Counted from the first letter of the stretch, positions 44,817 through 53,582 are shown. The stretch: DNA of 64,000 bases from Massilia phyllostachyos (GCF_021044825.1 NZ_JAJNOC010000006.1:62001-126000); one strand, 5' to 3'. Numbers and translations are program-made. Notes: a model not told the origin generated them from the letters alone.

Positions 44817-45209
44817 GTGAACCCCGATATCGACGTTCTTCTGGCAGAAATCAATGCGACCCGCCCCGTGCTGGAACAGGTGGCCAACAAGTGGTCGGTG
44901 CTGATCCTCACCGTGATCTGCACCCACCCGGCGCGCTTCAACGCGATCAAGCGGCGCCTCGACCCGATCACCCACAAGGCCTTGACCGAAGCCCTGCGCC
45001 GCCTGGAACGCAATGGCCTGGTCAGCCGGCGCGTGATCGCCTCTTCGCCGGTGGCGGTCGAATACGCGATCACCCCGCTCGGACAGACCTTGCAGGATCC
45101 CTTCGTGGCGCTGGTGGGCTGGGCCAAGGACCATGGACGTGCGATCGGCGCGGCCCAGCTGGCCTATGACGCGCGCATGGAAGAAGAACGGGAGCCGGAA
45201 TCCGCCTGA
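44817..45209 (+). CDS. HxlR family transcriptional regulator
   Basis: 130 residues, winged-helix HxlR domain with RPVLEQVANKWSVLILTVICTHPARFNAIKRRLDPITHKALTEALRRLERNGLV across residues about 12-66. This protein lacks the N-terminal redox Cys seen in some HxlR members but has one Cys in the domain (VICTHP). GTG 44817 with AGGAAAGGAAACC upstream is the best start; an ATG further upstream would read through the operator. Divergent SDR gene is its likely target. Confidence 0.92.
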   Translation: MNPDIDVLLAEINATRPVLEQVANKWSVLILTVICTHPARFNAIKRRLDPITHKALTEALRRLERNGLVSRRVIASSPVAVEYAITPLGQTLQDPFVALVGWAKDHGRAIGAAQLAYDARMEEEREPESA

Positions 45210-45237
45210 GCGCGGGCCGCCGGGCGCAGGAAAGAAC

Positions 45238-45792
45238 TCAGGCCTTTCCCTGCTTGACTACCGCCCCCGTGATCACCGCGAACAGGTGATCGGCGCGGTG
45301 CGCGAACGCCGGCTGGTCGTACAGCCACGCCATTGCGCTGATCAAGGCGAACAGGTCGATGCCTTCCAGGTCCGGCCGCGCCTTGCCCGCGGCCTGGGCG
45401 CGCGCCAGCAGGCGGGCGCCGGCCGACTTCAAACTCACGCAGGAAGCATGCAGCGCCGATTCCGGGGCGTCGATCGCGGCCGCCATCGCGCCCAGCACGC
45501 CGCTGTGCTGGTGGGTGAAGGCGATGATCTCGCGCAGCCAGGCGAGCAACGCCGCGTCGGGCGGCTGCCCATCCGCCGGCGCATCGGCGCTCGCCGCCAG
45601 CGCCTCGAAGCGCTCGCGCAGGATCACTTCCAGCAAGGCTTCCCGGGTCGGGAAGTGCCGGTACAAGGTGCCCATTCCCACTTCCGCCTTGCGCGCGATG
45701 TCGCGCAGCGATGCCTCGGCGCCGTCGGCCGCGAACACCTCGCGCGCCACCGCCAGGATCTGGTCGTAATTCTTTCGTGCGTCTGCCCGCAT
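45238..45792 (-). CDS. TetR/AcrR family transcriptional regulator
   Basis: 184 residues: the N-terminal HTH has the TetR signature ILAVAREVFAADGAEASLRDIARKAEVGMGTLYRHFPTREAL (residues about 12-53), followed by a helical ligand domain with a TetR_C-like C-terminus. It is divergent from the NADP-dependent oxidoreductase gene; three identical-type dyads lie between them, giving a clear candidate operator set. GAGAAAGT precedes ATG 45792. Confidence 0.93.
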   Translation of the reverse strand: MRADARKNYDQILAVAREVFAADGAEASLRDIARKAEVGMGTLYRHFPTREALLEVILRERFEALAASADAPADGQPPDAALLAWLREIIAFTHQHSGVLGAMAAAIDAPESALHASCVSLKSAGARLLARAQAAGKARPDLEGIDLFALISAMAWLYDQPAFAHRADHLFAVITGAVVKQGKA

Positions 45793-45800
45793 ACTTTCTC

Positions 45801-45829
45801 TTGACAAGTGGAGCACCGCTCCATATATT
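45801..45829 (+). promoter_or_regulatory. Near-consensus promoter for the oxidoreductase gene with operator in the spacer
   Basis: TTGACA (45801-45806), exactly 17 bp, TATATT (45824-45829). The dyad at 45810-45822 sits within the spacer, so repressor binding would exclude RNA polymerase. Confidence 0.75.
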
Positions 45830-45875
45830 CGGAACTTAAATGGAGCACCGCTCCATATAAAAGGAGCAGTGCTCC
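45810..45875. promoter_or_regulatory. Three GGAGC-N3-GCTCC operators
   Basis: Dyads at 45810-45822 and 45842-45854 (both GGAGCACCGCTCC) and 45863-45875 (GGAGCAGTGCTCC). Start-to-start distances are 32 and 21 bp, close to three and two helical turns. They fill the interval between the tetR-type gene and the oxidoreductase gene. Confidence 0.8.
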
Positions 45876-45910
45876 GTAACGATACCCGATTTCCATTCAA
45901 GGAGAAAGTC

Positions 45911-46939
45911 ATGTCCGACGTTCACACCATGAAAGCCGTCCGCCTGCACAGCCATGGCGGCCCCGACGTTCTGCGCCATGAGGATGCGCCCAAACCCGTG
46001 CCTGCAGCCGGCGAAGTGCTGGTGCGCGTGCACGCCGTCGGGATCAACCCGCCCGACTGGTACCTGCGCGACGGCTACAGCACCCTGCCGGCCGACTGGC
46101 GCCCGCCGGTGCCCCTGCCCGCGATTCCCGGCTCCGACATCTCGGGCGTGGTCGAGGCGGTCGGCCCCGGGGTGGACGGCTTCGCGGTCGGCGACGCGGT
46201 GTTCGGCATGGTGCGCTTTCCGAGCTTCGGCGCCAGCGCCGCCTATGCCGAATACGTCGCGGCGCCGGCCACCGACCTGGCGCGCAAGCCCGCCGGCATC
46301 GACCACCTGCATGCCGCGGCGGCGCCGATGGCCCTGCTCACGGCCTGGCAGTTCCTGGTCGAACTCGGGCATGGGGAAGCGAATCCCTTCCAGCCGACGC
46401 CGCACCGTCCGGTTCTACTTGCGGGAAAGACGGTGCTGGTGAACGGCGCGGCGGGCGGCGTCGGCCACCTCGGCGTACAAGTGGCAAAGGCGCAGGGGGC
46501 GCGCGTGATCGCGGTCGCATCCAGCAGCCACGAAGCCTTCCTGCGCGGGATCGGCGCCGACGAGATCGTCGACTACACGAAGATCAACGTGGAAGAGCAG
46601 GTGCGCGGCGTCGATGTGGTGCTCGACACTGTCGGCGGGCCCGCAACCGGCCGCTTCCTGCAGGTGCTGGAACCAGGAGGCGCGCTGTATCCGGTCTACC
46701 CGCTGGGCTTCACGGGACAGGAAGAGGCGGCGCGCCAGGGCTTCACGGTCTCGTCGACCCAGGTGCGCTCGAACGGCGCCCAGCTCGCGCAGCTTGCTCC
46801 CCTGCTGGACGACGGCACGATCCGCGTCGCGATCGACAGCAGCTACCCGCTACGGGACGCGGCCCTGGCGCATGCGCGCGCGGAACGCGGGCATATCCGG
46901 GGCAAGCTGGTGCTCACCGTGGAGCGCAACGGAGGCTGA
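45911..46939 (+). CDS. NADP-dependent quinone oxidoreductase-like protein (MDR superfamily)
   Basis: 342 residues: GroES-like N-terminus (VRVHAVGINPPDWYLRDG) and a Rossmann domain with VLVNGAAGGVGHLGVQVAKAQGA. No zinc-ligand set, so it is of the quinone-reductase rather than the zinc alcohol-dehydrogenase type. Probably reduces quinones or enones with NADPH. GGAG precedes ATG 45911. Adjacent divergent TetR regulator and operators suggest induction by a toxic substrate. Confidence 0.93.
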   Translation: MSDVHTMKAVRLHSHGGPDVLRHEDAPKPVPAAGEVLVRVHAVGINPPDWYLRDGYSTLPADWRPPVPLPAIPGSDISGVVEAVGPGVDGFAVGDAVFGMVRFPSFGASAAYAEYVAAPATDLARKPAGIDHLHAAAAPMALLTAWQFLVELGHGEANPFQPTPHRPVLLAGKTVLVNGAAGGVGHLGVQVAKAQGARVIAVASSSHEAFLRGIGADEIVDYTKINVEEQVRGVDVVLDTVGGPATGRFLQVLEPGGALYPVYPLGFTGQEEAARQGFTVSSTQVRSNGAQLAQLAPLLDDGTIRVAIDSSYPLRDAALAHARAERGHIRGKLVLTVERNGG

Positions 46940-47040
46940 TGCCGGCGCTTACAGTTTCGCTACATTCTCCCGACAATAACGCGCAATACGCGGTGAATGC
47001 GACGCCTAGAATTTCTCCCTTCTTTTCAATGGGGACATGC

Positions 47041-48246
47041 ATGCGTCACAGCTTCAGACTTCACTTCGGCGCGGCCGCCTGCGCGCTGCTCCTGGCCGCC
47101 TGCGGCGGCGGCAATCTCGACGAGGTCGTCGTCCAGCCCGAAATTCCGGCGGTGTCGCGCATCGATGCCGTCTCGAACACGGCGCGCGGCATGGAAAGCA
47201 TCGTGTTCCGCGGCGGCAGCGCCTATGTCTCGCTGGCCAACAGCGCGACCGAGGGCACGGCGGTCCTGAAGGCGAGCCTGCCGCTGGCGAGCAATTCGAC
47301 CTGGGCCCCGGTCGCGCTGGGCAGCTGCGGCCTCGGTCCGGTCGGCGACTTCATCGTGCGCGCGCCGAAGCTGAAACTGGTCGGCGACACCATCTGGCTG
47401 ATGCAGCCGTGGAACGACGGCGCGGCCGCCGAGGAGCATTCGACCTGCAACATGCCCGCGCAGGCCACCAGCTTCGCGCCGCGCGACCAGGGCCTGCGCG
47501 CCTGCTTCGACTACGGCTGCTCGACGCTGTCGATGACCGACCTGAAAGGGGTCGGCTCGCGCCTGTACACCAACGCCGGCGCCGGCATCAACCTGTTCGG
47601 TTCGAACGACAACGGCGCCAGCTGGAAAGTCATGCGCGGCCAGTTCGACAGCATGATGTGCACCCATACCGCCTTCCACATCATCGGCGACCGCGTGCTG
47701 GTGGGCGGCGAGTGTCCGCTCGACTTCGCCTTCCTCGAGGCCTACCAATTGGGCGCCGACGGCGTCAGCCTGGCCAGCCAGAACAAGCTGGCGCTCACCG
47801 TGCCGGCGCTGGAAAACCGCAACATCCAGTTCATCGAGTCGCTGCCGAACAGCCAGCGCGTGTTCGTCGGCGTCGAGGGCGGCCTGCTGCGCAGCGAAGA
47901 TGGCGGCAAGAGCTTCAAGTTCGTGATCCAGGAACCGGTCGAGGGCAACAAGGCCTACCCGTACATCAAGTCGATCCTGCCCCTGAACGGCAGCCCGGAC
48001 ACGATCGTGGTCGGTGGCTTCGACAAGCACAATCACAAGCCTTACCTGGCGGTGTCGCGCGACGGCGGCGGCTCCTGGTCCGACCTGTCGAACCTGCTGC
48101 CGGGCTTCAATCCGCCGGCGGGCAGCGACAGCGTGGCCATGGTGACCTCGCTGGCGCAGGATCCGCAGGGACGCATCCTGTTGACGCTGAACGAGCGTGA
48201 GGATGGACAGGGGCGCCTGCTGCAGCTGACGCTGGGGCGTCGTTAA
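47041..48246 (+). CDS. Lipoprotein with BNR/Asp-box repeats (sialidase-like propeller)
   Basis: 401 residues: lipoprotein signal ending LLLAAC (Cys about 21). The mature domain contains at least three Asp-box type motifs (GSNDNGASW, RSEDGGKSF, SRDGGGSW), the S-x-D-x-G-x-x-W/F pattern of beta-propellers such as sialidases and plant HCF136-like proteins. Six cysteines (for example STCNM, RACFDYGC, MMCTH, GECPLDF) may form disulfides. No catalytic sialidase residues can be assigned. ATG 47041 follows a GGGGA site. Confidence 0.82.
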   Translation: MRHSFRLHFGAAACALLLAACGGGNLDEVVVQPEIPAVSRIDAVSNTARGMESIVFRGGSAYVSLANSATEGTAVLKASLPLASNSTWAPVALGSCGLGPVGDFIVRAPKLKLVGDTIWLMQPWNDGAAAEEHSTCNMPAQATSFAPRDQGLRACFDYGCSTLSMTDLKGVGSRLYTNAGAGINLFGSNDNGASWKVMRGQFDSMMCTHTAFHIIGDRVLVGGECPLDFAFLEAYQLGADGVSLASQNKLALTVPALENRNIQFIESLPNSQRVFVGVEGGLLRSEDGGKSFKFVIQEPVEGNKAYPYIKSILPLNGSPDTIVVGGFDKHNHKPYLAVSRDGGGSWSDLSNLLPGFNPPAGSDSVAMVTSLAQDPQGRILLTLNEREDGQGRLLQLTLGRR

Positions 48247-48272
48247 GAACCTACCCCAATAGGGAGAGGTTC
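48247..48272. terminator. Bidirectional terminator
   Basis: GAACCT (48247-48252), inner CCC/GGG pairing, AGGTTC (48267-48272): stem-loop between the convergent lipoprotein and PPC genes, directly after the lipoprotein stop. Confidence 0.6.
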
Positions 48273-48667
48273 TAAGCCGGGCGGATCACCAGTTCCTTGC
48301 AGCCGGATGCGGCATCCGGCTCGCGGGTGAACCCGTGATCGGGCAGCAGGGCGAGCAGGATTTCGGCGGTGGTGCGGATGATGCAGCCGGGGGCGGCGTG
48401 GCCGCCGGTGACCTGGCCCTGGGCGTCGGAGATCGTCATGTGCAGGTGGGCGCCATCCGGGGACAGGGAGCCGGCCAGGGTGAGGAGTTCGAAGTCGCCG
48501 TGCAGCGGCGTGGGGTCGCTCATGCCGGCGAAGCGGATCATGGCGGTGGACAGGCTGCCGATGCCGCTGACGACGAAGGCGGCGCGAACCTGTTCCTGTG
48601 CCAGCAGTGCTTCGAGTGCGAGGCGCAGGTCCTGGTTCGGGTGTAGTCGTATGGGTAGGTATCGCAT
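48272..48667 (-). CDS. PPC domain (DUF296) protein
   Basis: 131 residues spanning a single PPC domain: RYLPIRLHPNQDLRLALEALLAQ, AAFVVSGIGSLSTAMIRFAG, LTLAGSLSPDGAHLHMTISDAQGQVTGGHA with the conserved Gly-His-x-H cluster. PPC domains occur in DNA-binding AT-hook proteins of plants and alone in bacteria, where they are trimeric proteins of unknown role. It sits just downstream of the repeat at 48669 and proC. Confidence 0.92.
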   Translation of the reverse strand: MRYLPIRLHPNQDLRLALEALLAQEQVRAAFVVSGIGSLSTAMIRFAGMSDPTPLHGDFELLTLAGSLSPDGAHLHMTISDAQGQVTGGHAAPGCIIRTTAEILLALLPDHGFTREPDAASGCKELVIRPA

Positions 48668-48668
48668 G

Positions 48669-48784
48669 GTAGGGTGGACCGGGCCACGAGAGGCGGCTTT
48701 GCCGTCCGCGCGTTCAACTCCGGTTTGCTCTGTGGCTGCGCGTGCGATGGTTGAACGCGCGGACTGGGGACCCGTCCACCCTAC
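48669..48784. repeat. GTAGGGTGGGC-type foldback element, copy C (diverged)
   Basis: A 116-bp element: left end GTAGGGTGGACCGG, inner GCGCGTTCAAC and GTTGAACGCGC, right end CCCGTCCACCCTAC. It lies between the PPC gene start and the proC stop, with proC ending in the TAG of its right terminus. Confidence 0.8.
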
Positions 48785-49593
48785 GTCCCGAGCTCGTCGC
48801 CGAGTTCACGGCCGCGGGCTGCAGCCGCCTTCATTGCGGTGATGATCGATTCCTTCACGCCCGCCTGCTCCATGCTGGTGATCGCCGCATAGGTTGTGCC
48901 GCCTTTGGAGGTCACACGCTGGCGCAGCACCTCGACCGGATCGCCGGTCTGCGCCGCCAGCTGCGCCGCGCCGGTGAAGGTCGCCAGCGCCAGCTTCCTC
49001 CCCTGCTCCGCATCCAGCCCCATCTCGCGCGCCGCCTGCTGCATCGCTTCGAGGAAGTAAAACACATAAGCCGGCCCGCTGCCCGATACCGCCGTCACCG
49101 GATCGATCAACTCCTCGCGCTCCAGCCACACGGTCTGGCCGACGGCGCGCATCACCTGGTCGGCCGACTCGCGCTGCGCCGCATCGACGCCGCTTTCCGC
49201 CACCATGCCGGTGATGCCCATCGCGATCAGCGCCGGCGTGTTCGGCATGGCGCGCACGATGCGGGTGTAGCCGCCCAGCCAGCGCGACAGGTCGGCGATG
49301 CGGATGCCGGCGGCGATCGACAGCAGCAAGGGCTGGTTGCCGAGCTGCGGCTGCAGGCTGGTGGCGACCTCGCGCATCTGCTGCGGTTTCACCGCGAGCA
49401 CGATCACGTCTGCGCCGGACACCTGCACGTCGATGCCGCTCGCGGTGCTGACGCCGAACTGGCTGGCCAGGCGCTCCAGCGCCTCGGCATTCGGGTCCAC
49501 CACGTGCAGGCTGCCGGCGCCGGTGAGCTGGCCGGCCAGGCCGGCGATCAGGGCGGTGGCCATATTGCCGCCGCCAATAAACGCAATCTTCAT
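48781..49593 (-). CDS. proC: Pyrroline-5-carboxylate reductase
   Basis: 270 residues: NAD(P)-binding KIAFIGGGNMATALIAGL at the start, VIVLAVKPQQM, RAMPNTPALI and the C-terminal signature AVSGSGPAYVFYFLEAMQQAAREMGL...TSKGGTTYAAI. Final step of proline synthesis. Its last codon ACG is followed by TAG supplied by the palindromic element. It lies 15 bp downstream of yggS on the same strand, a common pairing. Confidence 0.97.
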   Translation of the reverse strand: MKIAFIGGGNMATALIAGLAGQLTGAGSLHVVDPNAEALERLASQFGVSTASGIDVQVSGADVIVLAVKPQQMREVATSLQPQLGNQPLLLSIAAGIRIADLSRWLGGYTRIVRAMPNTPALIAMGITGMVAESGVDAAQRESADQVMRAVGQTVWLEREELIDPVTAVSGSGPAYVFYFLEAMQQAAREMGLDAEQGRKLALATFTGAAQLAAQTGDPVEVLRQRVTSKGGTTYAAITSMEQAGVKESIITAMKAAAARGRELGDELGT

Positions 49594-49608
49594 CTGCTTC
49601 CTTTATTG

Positions 49609-50310
49609 TTATTCGTAGTGGCGGGCGCCGAAGATGGCGCTGCCGATGCGCACGATGGTGGCGCCTTCCGCCACCGCCGCCTTCAGGTCGCCCGACATGC
49701 CCATCGACAGGGTGTCGAGCGCCAGGCCGCTTGCTTGCAGCTTGTCGAACAGCGCACGCAGGCGGGCGAAAGCGGCGCGCTGCTGCGCTTCATCCTGCGT
49801 CGCTTCCGGAATCGCCATCAGGCCGCGCAGGCGCAGCATAGGCAGCGCTGCAACCTGGCGCGCCAATTCCGGCAGTTCATCGGCATTGGCGCCACTCTTG
49901 CTGGCCTCGCCGCTGATATTGACCTGGATGCAGACGTCGAGCGGGCCGAGCTCCTCGGGGCGCTGCTCGGACAGGCGCTGGGCGATTTTCAGGCGCTCCA
50001 CCGTGTGCACCCACTGGAAGTTGGCCGCGATGGGCCGGGTCTTGTTGCTCTGGATCGGGCCGATGAAATGCCATGCGACCGCCGTATCCGGTTGCAGGCG
50101 CGCCACTTCCTGCATTTTGTCGAGCGCTTCCTGCAGATAGTTTTCGCCGAACGCACGTTGTCCGGCTGTCATCGCTTCGACCACCGCTTCCGCTGGGAAG
50201 GTCTTCGAGACGGCCAGCAGATCGACCTCGTTCCTGGCCCTTCCGGCGGTAGCGCAAGCGGCCCCGATTGTCGCTTCGACAGCTTGCAAGTTCTCGGCGA
50301 TTATGGACAT
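49609..50310 (-). CDS. yggS: YggS family pyridoxal phosphate homeostasis protein
   Basis: 233 residues, fold III PLP-binding barrel without catalytic partner domain. The PLP lysine lies in LLAVSKTFP, with FGENYLQEALDKM, WHFIGPIQSNKTR and the phosphate-binding GMSGDLKAAVAEGATIVRIGSAIFG. YggS maintains PLP and amino-acid balance. It is divergent from pilT and upstream of proC. Confidence 0.95.
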   Translation of the reverse strand: MSIIAENLQAVEATIGAACATAGRARNEVDLLAVSKTFPAEAVVEAMTAGQRAFGENYLQEALDKMQEVARLQPDTAVAWHFIGPIQSNKTRPIAANFQWVHTVERLKIAQRLSEQRPEELGPLDVCIQVNISGEASKSGANADELPELARQVAALPMLRLRGLMAIPEATQDEAQQRAAFARLRALFDKLQASGLALDTLSMGMSGDLKAAVAEGATIVRIGSAIFGARHYE

Positions 50311-50387
50311 AATGATTTTCTATGGGAAATATTTTGAGTCGAGACGAGGCACGTCGCCCGGGCTCTGCTCACGCCTCGGGATTATAA

Positions 50388-51431
50388 ATGGACATCTCTG
50401 AACTGCTCGCCTTCTCCGTTAAAAACAAGGCATCCGACCTGCACCTCTCCGCCGGCCTGCCGCCGATGATCCGCGTGCACGGCGACGTGCGCCGCATCAA
50501 CCTGCCGCCGCTCGAGCACAAGGACGTGCACGGCATGATCTATGACATCATGAACGACGGCCAGCGCAAGCAGTACGAAGAGGTGCTGGAGTGCGACTTC
50601 TCGTTCGCGATTCCCGGCCTGGCGCGCTTCCGCGTCAACGCCTTCAACCAGGAACGCGGCGCTTCCGCCGTGCTGCGTACGATTCCGTCGAAGATCCTGT
50701 CGCTGGAAGAGCTGAACGCGCCGAAGATCTTCGCCGAGCTGGCCCTGAAGCCGCGCGGCCTGGTGCTGGTCACCGGCCCCACCGGTTCGGGCAAGTCGAC
50801 CACGCTGGCCGCGATGGTGAATCACCTGAACGAGAACGAATACGGCCACATCCTCACCATCGAGGATCCGATCGAATTCGTGCACGACTCCAAGAAGTGC
50901 CTGATCAACCAGCGCGAAGTCGGCCCGCACACCCTGTCCTTCAACAACGCGCTGCGCTCGGCGCTGCGCGAAGACCCGGACGCGATCCTGGTCGGCGAAC
51001 TGCGCGACCTGGAAACCATCCGCCTGGCGCTGTCGGCGGCGGAGACCGGCCACCTGGTGTTCGGCACCCTGCACACCTCCTCGGCCGCCAAGACCATCGA
51101 CCGTATCGTCGACGTGTTCCCGGCCGAAGAAAAGGAGATGGTGCGGGCGATGCTGTCGGAGTCGCTGCAGGCCGTGATTTCGCAGACCCTGCTCAAGACC
51201 AAGGACGGCTCGGGCCGCGTGGCCGCGCACGAGATCATGATCGGCACCCCGGCGATCCGCAACCTGATCCGCGAAGCCAAGATCGCGCAGATGTACTCGG
51301 CCATCCAGACCGGCAGCAACGTCGGCATGCAGACGCTCGACCAGAACCTCACGGACCTGGTGCGCCGCAACGTGATCTCCAGCAGCGCCGCCCGTTCGGC
51401 CGCGAAGATCCCCGAGAACTTCCCAGGTTAA
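50388..51431 (+). CDS. pilT: Type IV pilus retraction ATPase PilT
   Basis: 347 residues. N-terminal PAS-like domain with KNKASDLHLSAGLPPMIRVHGD; Walker A GPTGSGKST at 130-138; Asp box TIEDPIEFVH; Walker B LVGELRD; His box AETGHLVFGTLHTSS; and the C-terminal AIRNLIRE motif needed for retraction. The hexamer depolymerises pili for twitching and DNA uptake. It is divergent from yggS and 12 bp before pilU. Confidence 0.96.
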   Translation: MDISELLAFSVKNKASDLHLSAGLPPMIRVHGDVRRINLPPLEHKDVHGMIYDIMNDGQRKQYEEVLECDFSFAIPGLARFRVNAFNQERGASAVLRTIPSKILSLEELNAPKIFAELALKPRGLVLVTGPTGSGKSTTLAAMVNHLNENEYGHILTIEDPIEFVHDSKKCLINQREVGPHTLSFNNALRSALREDPDAILVGELRDLETIRLALSAAETGHLVFGTLHTSSAAKTIDRIVDVFPAEEKEMVRAMLSESLQAVISQTLLKTKDGSGRVAAHEIMIGTPAIRNLIREAKIAQMYSAIQTGSNVGMQTLDQNLTDLVRRNVISSSAARSAAKIPENFPG

Positions 51432-51443
51432 GGAGCGCGCACG

Positions 51444-52580
51444 ATGGAACGCGACCAGGCATCCAAGTTCATGTTCGACCTGCTGCGCCTCATGACCAGC
51501 AAGGGCGGCTCGGACCTGTTCATCACCGCCGGCTTCCCGCCGGCGATCAAGATCGACGGCAAGATGACGCCGGTGTCGAGCCAGGCCCTGACCGGCTCGC
51601 ACACGGCCGACCTGGCGCGCGCCATCATGAACGACAAGCAGGCCGCCGGCTTCGAACTCTCGAAAGAGGCGAACTTCGCGATCAGCCCCGGCGACCTGGG
51701 ACGCTTCCGCGTCTCGGCCTTCATGCAGATGGGCTGCGTGGGCATGGTGCTGCGCGTGATCACCACCACCATCCCGAAGTTCGAAGACCTCGACCTGCCG
51801 GCGACGCTGAAGGACGTGATCATGACCAAGCGCGGCCTGGTCGTGATGGTCGGCGCCACCGGCTCGGGCAAGTCGACGACGCTGGCGGCGATGGTCGGCT
51901 ACCGCAACGAGAACAGCTACGGCCACATCATCACCATCGAAGACCCGGTGGAGTTCGTGCACCCGCACCGCAACTGCGTGATCACCCAGCGCGAAGTCGG
52001 CGTCGACACCGACAGCTTCGAAGCGGCGCTGAAGAACTCCCTGCGCCAGGCGCCGGACGTGATCCAGATCGGCGAGATCCGCGACCGCGAGACCATGGAG
52101 CACGCGATCGCCTTTGCCGAAACCGGCCACCTGTGCCTGGCCACCCTGCACGCCAACAGCGCCAACCAGGCGCTGGACCGCATCATCAACTTCTTCCCCG
52201 AAGAGCGCCGCCAGCAGCTCTTGATGGACCTGTCGCTGAACCTGAAGGGCCTGATCTCGCAGCGCCTGATTCCGAAGAAGGAAGCCAAGGGCCGCGTGGT
52301 GGCGATGGAGATCCTGCTGAACTCCCCGCTCATCTCGGACCTGATCTTCAAGGGCGACGTCCACGAGATCAAGGAGATCATGAAGAAGTCGCGCGAACTG
52401 GGCATGCAGACCTTCGACCAGGCGCTGTTCGACCTGTACGAGGCGGACAAGATCTCGTATGAAGACGCGCTGCGCAATGCGGACTCGGTGAACGACCTGC
52501 GCCTGAACATCAAGCTCAATTCCAAGAACGCCAAGAACCGCGATTTCTCGGCGGGGATCGAGCAGCTCGGCATCGTCTGA
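51444..52580 (+). CDS. pilU: Type IV pilus retraction ATPase PilU
   Basis: 378 residues with SKGGSDLFITAGFPPAIKIDG, Walker A GATGSGKST, TIEDPVEFVH, QIGEIRD, AETGHLCLATLHANSANQ and a C-terminus with EIKEIMKKSRELGMQTFDQAL in place of the AIRNLIRE motif. PilU supports PilT under high load. It directly follows pilT. A second PilU-like gene lies at 35439-36623. Confidence 0.95.
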   Translation: MERDQASKFMFDLLRLMTSKGGSDLFITAGFPPAIKIDGKMTPVSSQALTGSHTADLARAIMNDKQAAGFELSKEANFAISPGDLGRFRVSAFMQMGCVGMVLRVITTTIPKFEDLDLPATLKDVIMTKRGLVVMVGATGSGKSTTLAAMVGYRNENSYGHIITIEDPVEFVHPHRNCVITQREVGVDTDSFEAALKNSLRQAPDVIQIGEIRDRETMEHAIAFAETGHLCLATLHANSANQALDRIINFFPEERRQQLLMDLSLNLKGLISQRLIPKKEAKGRVVAMEILLNSPLISDLIFKGDVHEIKEIMKKSRELGMQTFDQALFDLYEADKISYEDALRNADSVNDLRLNIKLNSKNAKNRDFSAGIEQLGIV

Positions 52581-52679
52581 GCCGTCGCGCCGCGAGGGAG
52601 GGGTGGCCGCGGCCGTGCGCCGCGCCCACCCCGTTTTCTTTTATCGTAGGGCCATCGCCATTTCGCCAGGAACGACGGC

Positions 52680-53582
52680 TTGAGCCCCCCTGCCCCTCCG
52701 GCGCCAGGCGTGGACCTGACGCCCATTACCGACGTCGAACGCCTGACCGGCATTCGCCAGGCCACCCTGCGCGCATGGGAACGGCGTTACGGTTTCCCCC
52801 GTCCGCTGCGCGACAGCCACGGCGAACGCGTCTACCCGCCGGACCAGGTCGAGCGCCTGCAGGCGGCGCAGCTCCTGATCCGCGCCGGCGTACGCCCCGG
52901 CCAGATTTTCGCGGGCGCCATCCCCTCCGTCCTGCAGCCGCCCGCGGCCGGCGCGCCTTCTCCCGAGCAGCAGGAGCTGATCGCGCTTGTCCGGGACTAT
53001 CGCGTGGCCGACCTCCATGCGCGACTCCTATTGCGCCTGATGGACCACGGCCTGCGCCGCTTCATTACCGCATTCCTGGCGCCGCTGGCGCTGGCGCTGG
53101 AGGCGGCGTGGCGCGCAGGCGCGCTTCCACTGCGCTCGCTACGCTTGTTCCGCCAGCTGGCGAGCGCCTTCCTGCAGGCCAGGCTGGCGACCGTACGCAG
53201 CGCCCGCGACGGCTGGCCCAGGGCGGTCCTGGCCGCCATCGGGGACGATGCCGATCCGCTCGAGGCCATCATGGCCGAAGTGATCCTGGCGTCCCTCGAA
53301 GTGGACTGCATTCCGCTGGGCGGCGGCATACCGCCGCAGGAAGTCGCGGCCGCGGCCGCCGATACGGGGGCGGCCATCGTCCTGCTGTACCTGGGCGCGA
53401 GCTTCCCGCGCCGCAGCCTGAAAAGGACCATCGCCTCCCTGCAGGCCGGCCTCGGTCCGGACGTCGCGCTGTGGATAGGCGGCGCCGGTGCGCGCATGGC
53501 CGCAACACCGTCCGGCGTCCTGCTGCTGCCCTCACCCGACGCCATCGAAGCCGCGGTACTGGCACGGCGCGGCAAGGCCTGA
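52680..53582 (+). CDS. MerR-type regulator with degenerate cobalamin-binding-like C-terminus
   Basis: 300 residues. N-terminal MerR winged helix (TDVERLTGIRQATLRAWERRYGFPRPLRDSHGERVYPPDQVERL, about 16-60), a helical B12-2-like segment, and a Rossmann-like C-terminal domain as in CarH/MlrA regulators. The cobalamin E/DxHxxG motif is not present: the equivalent region reads DDADPLEAIMAEVILASLE. It may therefore act without B12, as MlrA does. The start is TTG 52680 with AGGAA upstream; GTG 52710 is an alternative. It follows pilU by 99 bp. Confidence 0.82.
   Translation: MSPPAPPAPGVDLTPITDVERLTGIRQATLRAWERRYGFPRPLRDSHGERVYPPDQVERLQAAQLLIRAGVRPGQIFAGAIPSVLQPPAAGAPSPEQQELIALVRDYRVADLHARLLLRLMDHGLRRFITAFLAPLALALEAAWRAGALPLRSLRLFRQLASAFLQARLATVRSARDGWPRAVLAAIGDDADPLEAIMAEVILASLEVDCIPLGGGIPPQEVAAAAADTGAAIVLLYLGASFPRRSLKRTIASLQAGLGPDVALWIGGAGARMAATPSGVLLLPSPDAIEAAVLARRGKA

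Noticed and set aside
50382..52364. 660-codon frame antisense to pilT-pilU
   Set aside because: Antisense of two strongly conserved ATPases; biased composition, no motif.
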